Source of the DNA: Mesotaenium endlicherianum
Lineage: Eukaryota > Streptophyta > Zygnematophyceae > Zygnematales > Mesotaeniaceae
Assembly (NCBI GenBank): GCA_009602735.1
Contig: WELA01012345.1
Location: 225,535-289,534, forward strand
Direction of reading: 5' to 3'
Length of the DNA: 64,000 nt
Made by a program: the position numbers and the translations under genes. The notes below the pieces were generated by a model. That model was not told the origin of the DNA, ran no database searches, and worked only from the letters and a program-made list of their open reading frames with translations. The first letter of the stretch is position 1; each line of letters opens with the position of its first letter. Shown here in pieces: positions 61,614 through 64,000 of this stretch.

Positions 61614-64000
61614 TAGATAGACTTTGTATTAAACATTGAATATAGTATTACTAATTAGCAAATTTTAAGAAGTATTAACATATGTTATTAAAAAGGTGCC
61701 CTTCAAAGTGCTAGGCTTCAGAGTCACAGACTTGAATCCCTCAACTGACAGTGGAGAATGAAGACGGCAAGAAACAAGGGGGACAGAGGGACAGCGGGAA
61801 AGGGGGAAGGGAGACAAGAAGCTCAATTGATTCGTACTTATAGTATTATAGGCATAGCTAGCATCAAAACTCTTATTATTATAACATATTAGAAGGATAA
61901 TATACGTATGTATTCAGAAATGGTCATTCATTCCTGCACCACCAGGAATTTGTCAATAGATGTTACAGTTAAAAACAGGTGGTGCAAACCGACGGACAGA
62001 AAGCCCTGACAGTCTGAGGATGTGACGACGTTACAGGATGATCGACATAATGCCTCAGGATACAGCAAGTTGCAGATATAGGACTGTACGGAGCTCGATG
62101 AGGACAGTCAGGGCTGTAATATCATGAGCGCTTGAACCCACATGCTTGTGTCTACTCATACCTACCTGCTTGCTGATCACTTTAGCTACGACAGCATATT
62201 AACTGAGCTCATTTTATCGCACTGTGCAATAACGTGAAGATTTATGGACTTGTACATATGATGTGCACATAATGGGTAAATGTCAAAGGCCAAATACGGA
62301 CACGTGGGAATTTACGCATAACATGAAGGAGGAAACCAGCACCTCCGGCTAACAAAAGAGCACGTAGCAAGCTGACTGCTCACCAAATATATTGGAGGCC
62401 TGCCCAGGCGAGAACACTGAGGTTACGGACACAAGAAAAATAAGCACAGCGGCATGCTTCCGGAGAGCCATCTTTCCTGCTCAAAGGGAGATAACAAAGT
62501 AGTCTCTTCAAGTGAACACCCGCACTTACTATCGAAGGTCTGTGTGTTGCACTAATATGTTGCACAGTGCACTCATTGAAATTACTGTTCTTTACGTAGC
62601 GACACTTCGGTTCATGCATGCATTGCTGTAGCAGGGACGGGCGCGAGCTCGTCCTCGGGAATCGTTGCGCTCGCCTATGCTCGCTCCACATATTGGACGC
62701 TTTCATTCGTCACGAGTGTTGTACAACGTAGTTATTTGACGTCATTTTCATCTCTACTTTTCAGTATTCTGACCAGATCGTTTATTTCTATCTTAGACAT
62801 AAAAAAGCGGATCGAATTTCCACCCGACTCCGGCAGAGACCGGCATATTCATATTCTATCAGACACACAGTGTAAACGCCAGCAGGAATTAAGCATCATG
62901 ATAAATCAACATGTTTGACACGTGTCAATCTGTCTAAAAAATCTGTAGTCAATTGTTAGTTGCGCTTTGCAGTGCGTTTGCACTGCGCGTTTGCATCTCT
63001 TTCGGGTTGGTTCAAATTTGAGCAACGTGGACGTCGACACAGCACCATAACATCATTGACCTTTTGACCATGATCATTATCTGACTAAGTTCACATATCT
63101 TTGACCTGTTCTGATGTGTATTGACCACCTGTATGCAATGGAGTTCACTCAAGTTCACTAGTACTGTGTGATACTACAAGAACGCGCGGGGGGTTTTCAG
63201 CAGGTTTTAGTGTACCTTGGACGACAAGGCTACCAGGAAAAATGGGGCGTGTATTGTACGGTTTCTTGAAGTGAAGGTCGAGCTGACTGTTCCGATTGGT
63301 TCCGATTGGCTCACAATTGCTTACCTGAAAAGTTTTTCGTAGTTCAGTTTTGGCTCTAGAAGGAGTGGAAGAAAGTATTACACGCGTTGAGTCCTGCACC
63401 ATCTTGCAAATATGCAAGCCCAGTTTGCATGCACGCAATTGTTCGCCTTAGTTGGAACCAACAGTATATCCCCGAAAGAGGTCAACTTGGGTAGGGAACT
63501 TGTACCATAGTCGTCGATAGCCTGTACATATAGTAGAGAATACAGGTGCAAAAAAATCACATTCAAGATACCCAGCGTTAGCATACACCAGCTGCATAAG
63601 GTTCAGGTGACATTTCAATAAGTCAATCGATTACGCCGACTTTCTTGGCTGAAGCAGAATACATCGGAGTGCTTGTGGACGGTGAGGTCAAATTCAAGAG
63701 GACCCTTTAGCAAGCAGGCAGGCATGCCGAGAAAGGAGAAATCTCCCGCCTACGGCCCCAGGGGGCGTCATGCTGGAGGGTTTCCCCGAGGAGGGAGGGC
63801 TGGAGCGTCAGGTAGAACCGCCTTATTGGATCCATAGACTTGGGCGTCACTGCTTAGGAGATCACAAAAATTACTTGATTCTTGTCATTGGAGCTAGATG
63901 GCAACCATGCATGGCAGCTGGCTCGGAGCTGTTGCATGCGACATGAGGTACAACAATCAAAGGGATGCCAAAATCACTCCCGGGACAGGTCGTGAAAACG
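61614..64000. other. No recognised gene
   Basis: AT-rich DNA with only short open frames on both strands, none with a domain I know. No LTR, terminal repeat or RNA gene recognised. Part of it is presumably the upstream region of the GILT gene. Confidence 0.4.

Overview
The window reads as nuclear DNA of a eukaryote, most plausibly a green-lineage alga. The evidence is two spliced genes with GT-AG introns, Ty3/gypsy chromoviruses with initiator-Met-type primer binding sites, and a large hAT transposon. I recall cytosine-methyltransferase-carrying gypsy elements being reported from charophyte algae and dinoflagellates, which fits, but the species cannot be fixed from sequence. About 50 kb of the 64 kb is transposable-element sequence, much of it nested. 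Host-like sequence remains at the two ends.

Layout. 1-4335: little recognisable except a low-complexity coding exon on the minus strand (673-2109). 4336-13097: plus-strand element A, a decayed gypsy element with gag, zinc knuckles, protease, a Dnmt3-like C5-DNA methyltransferase, reverse transcriptase and RNase H. 13098-19450: element B, a 5'-truncated chromovirus fused to A, with an intact RT-RNaseH-integrase-chromodomain ORF, an extra 3' ORF (ORF3) and its 3' LTR. 19451-23477: element E, a minus-strand relative of B cut off exactly at B's LTR end. 23478-26416: fragments of a D-family element and of a C-family LTR. 28076-55731: element D, a minus-strand methyltransferase-carrying gypsy about 11 kb long before it was interrupted. 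D is split by three nested insertions: an 8,987-bp hAT transposon (28770-37756, 8-bp duplication TACTGAAC), a C-family LTR insertion (42000-42786, duplication CTGGC) and a full-length 6,680-bp C chromovirus (45436-52115, duplication CTTGC). 56441-61537: a five-exon host gene for a GILT-type thiol reductase on the minus strand. 61538-64000: nothing recognised.

How the parts relate. A and D are two diverged members of one class, with the methyltransferase between protease and RT. In D the integrase ends in a PHD-like finger. Both RTs read YIND where YxDD is expected. Their in-frame stops are nearly all explicable as C-to-T or G-to-A transitions, as expected of methylation-driven decay. The hAT transposase and the C gag-pol look intact. 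C joins gag to pol through a canonical A-AAA-AAC slippery site followed by a perfect 7-bp hairpin. Removing the hAT element and one copy of its duplication restores the D integrase reading frame exactly.

Limits. Everything was read by eye. Element identities rest on motifs, domain order, LTR alignment and target-site duplications, not on database searches. LTR limits of A and D are only partly resolved, and four assembly gaps or ambiguous bases occur (21041, 36563-36626, 42421, 59680).
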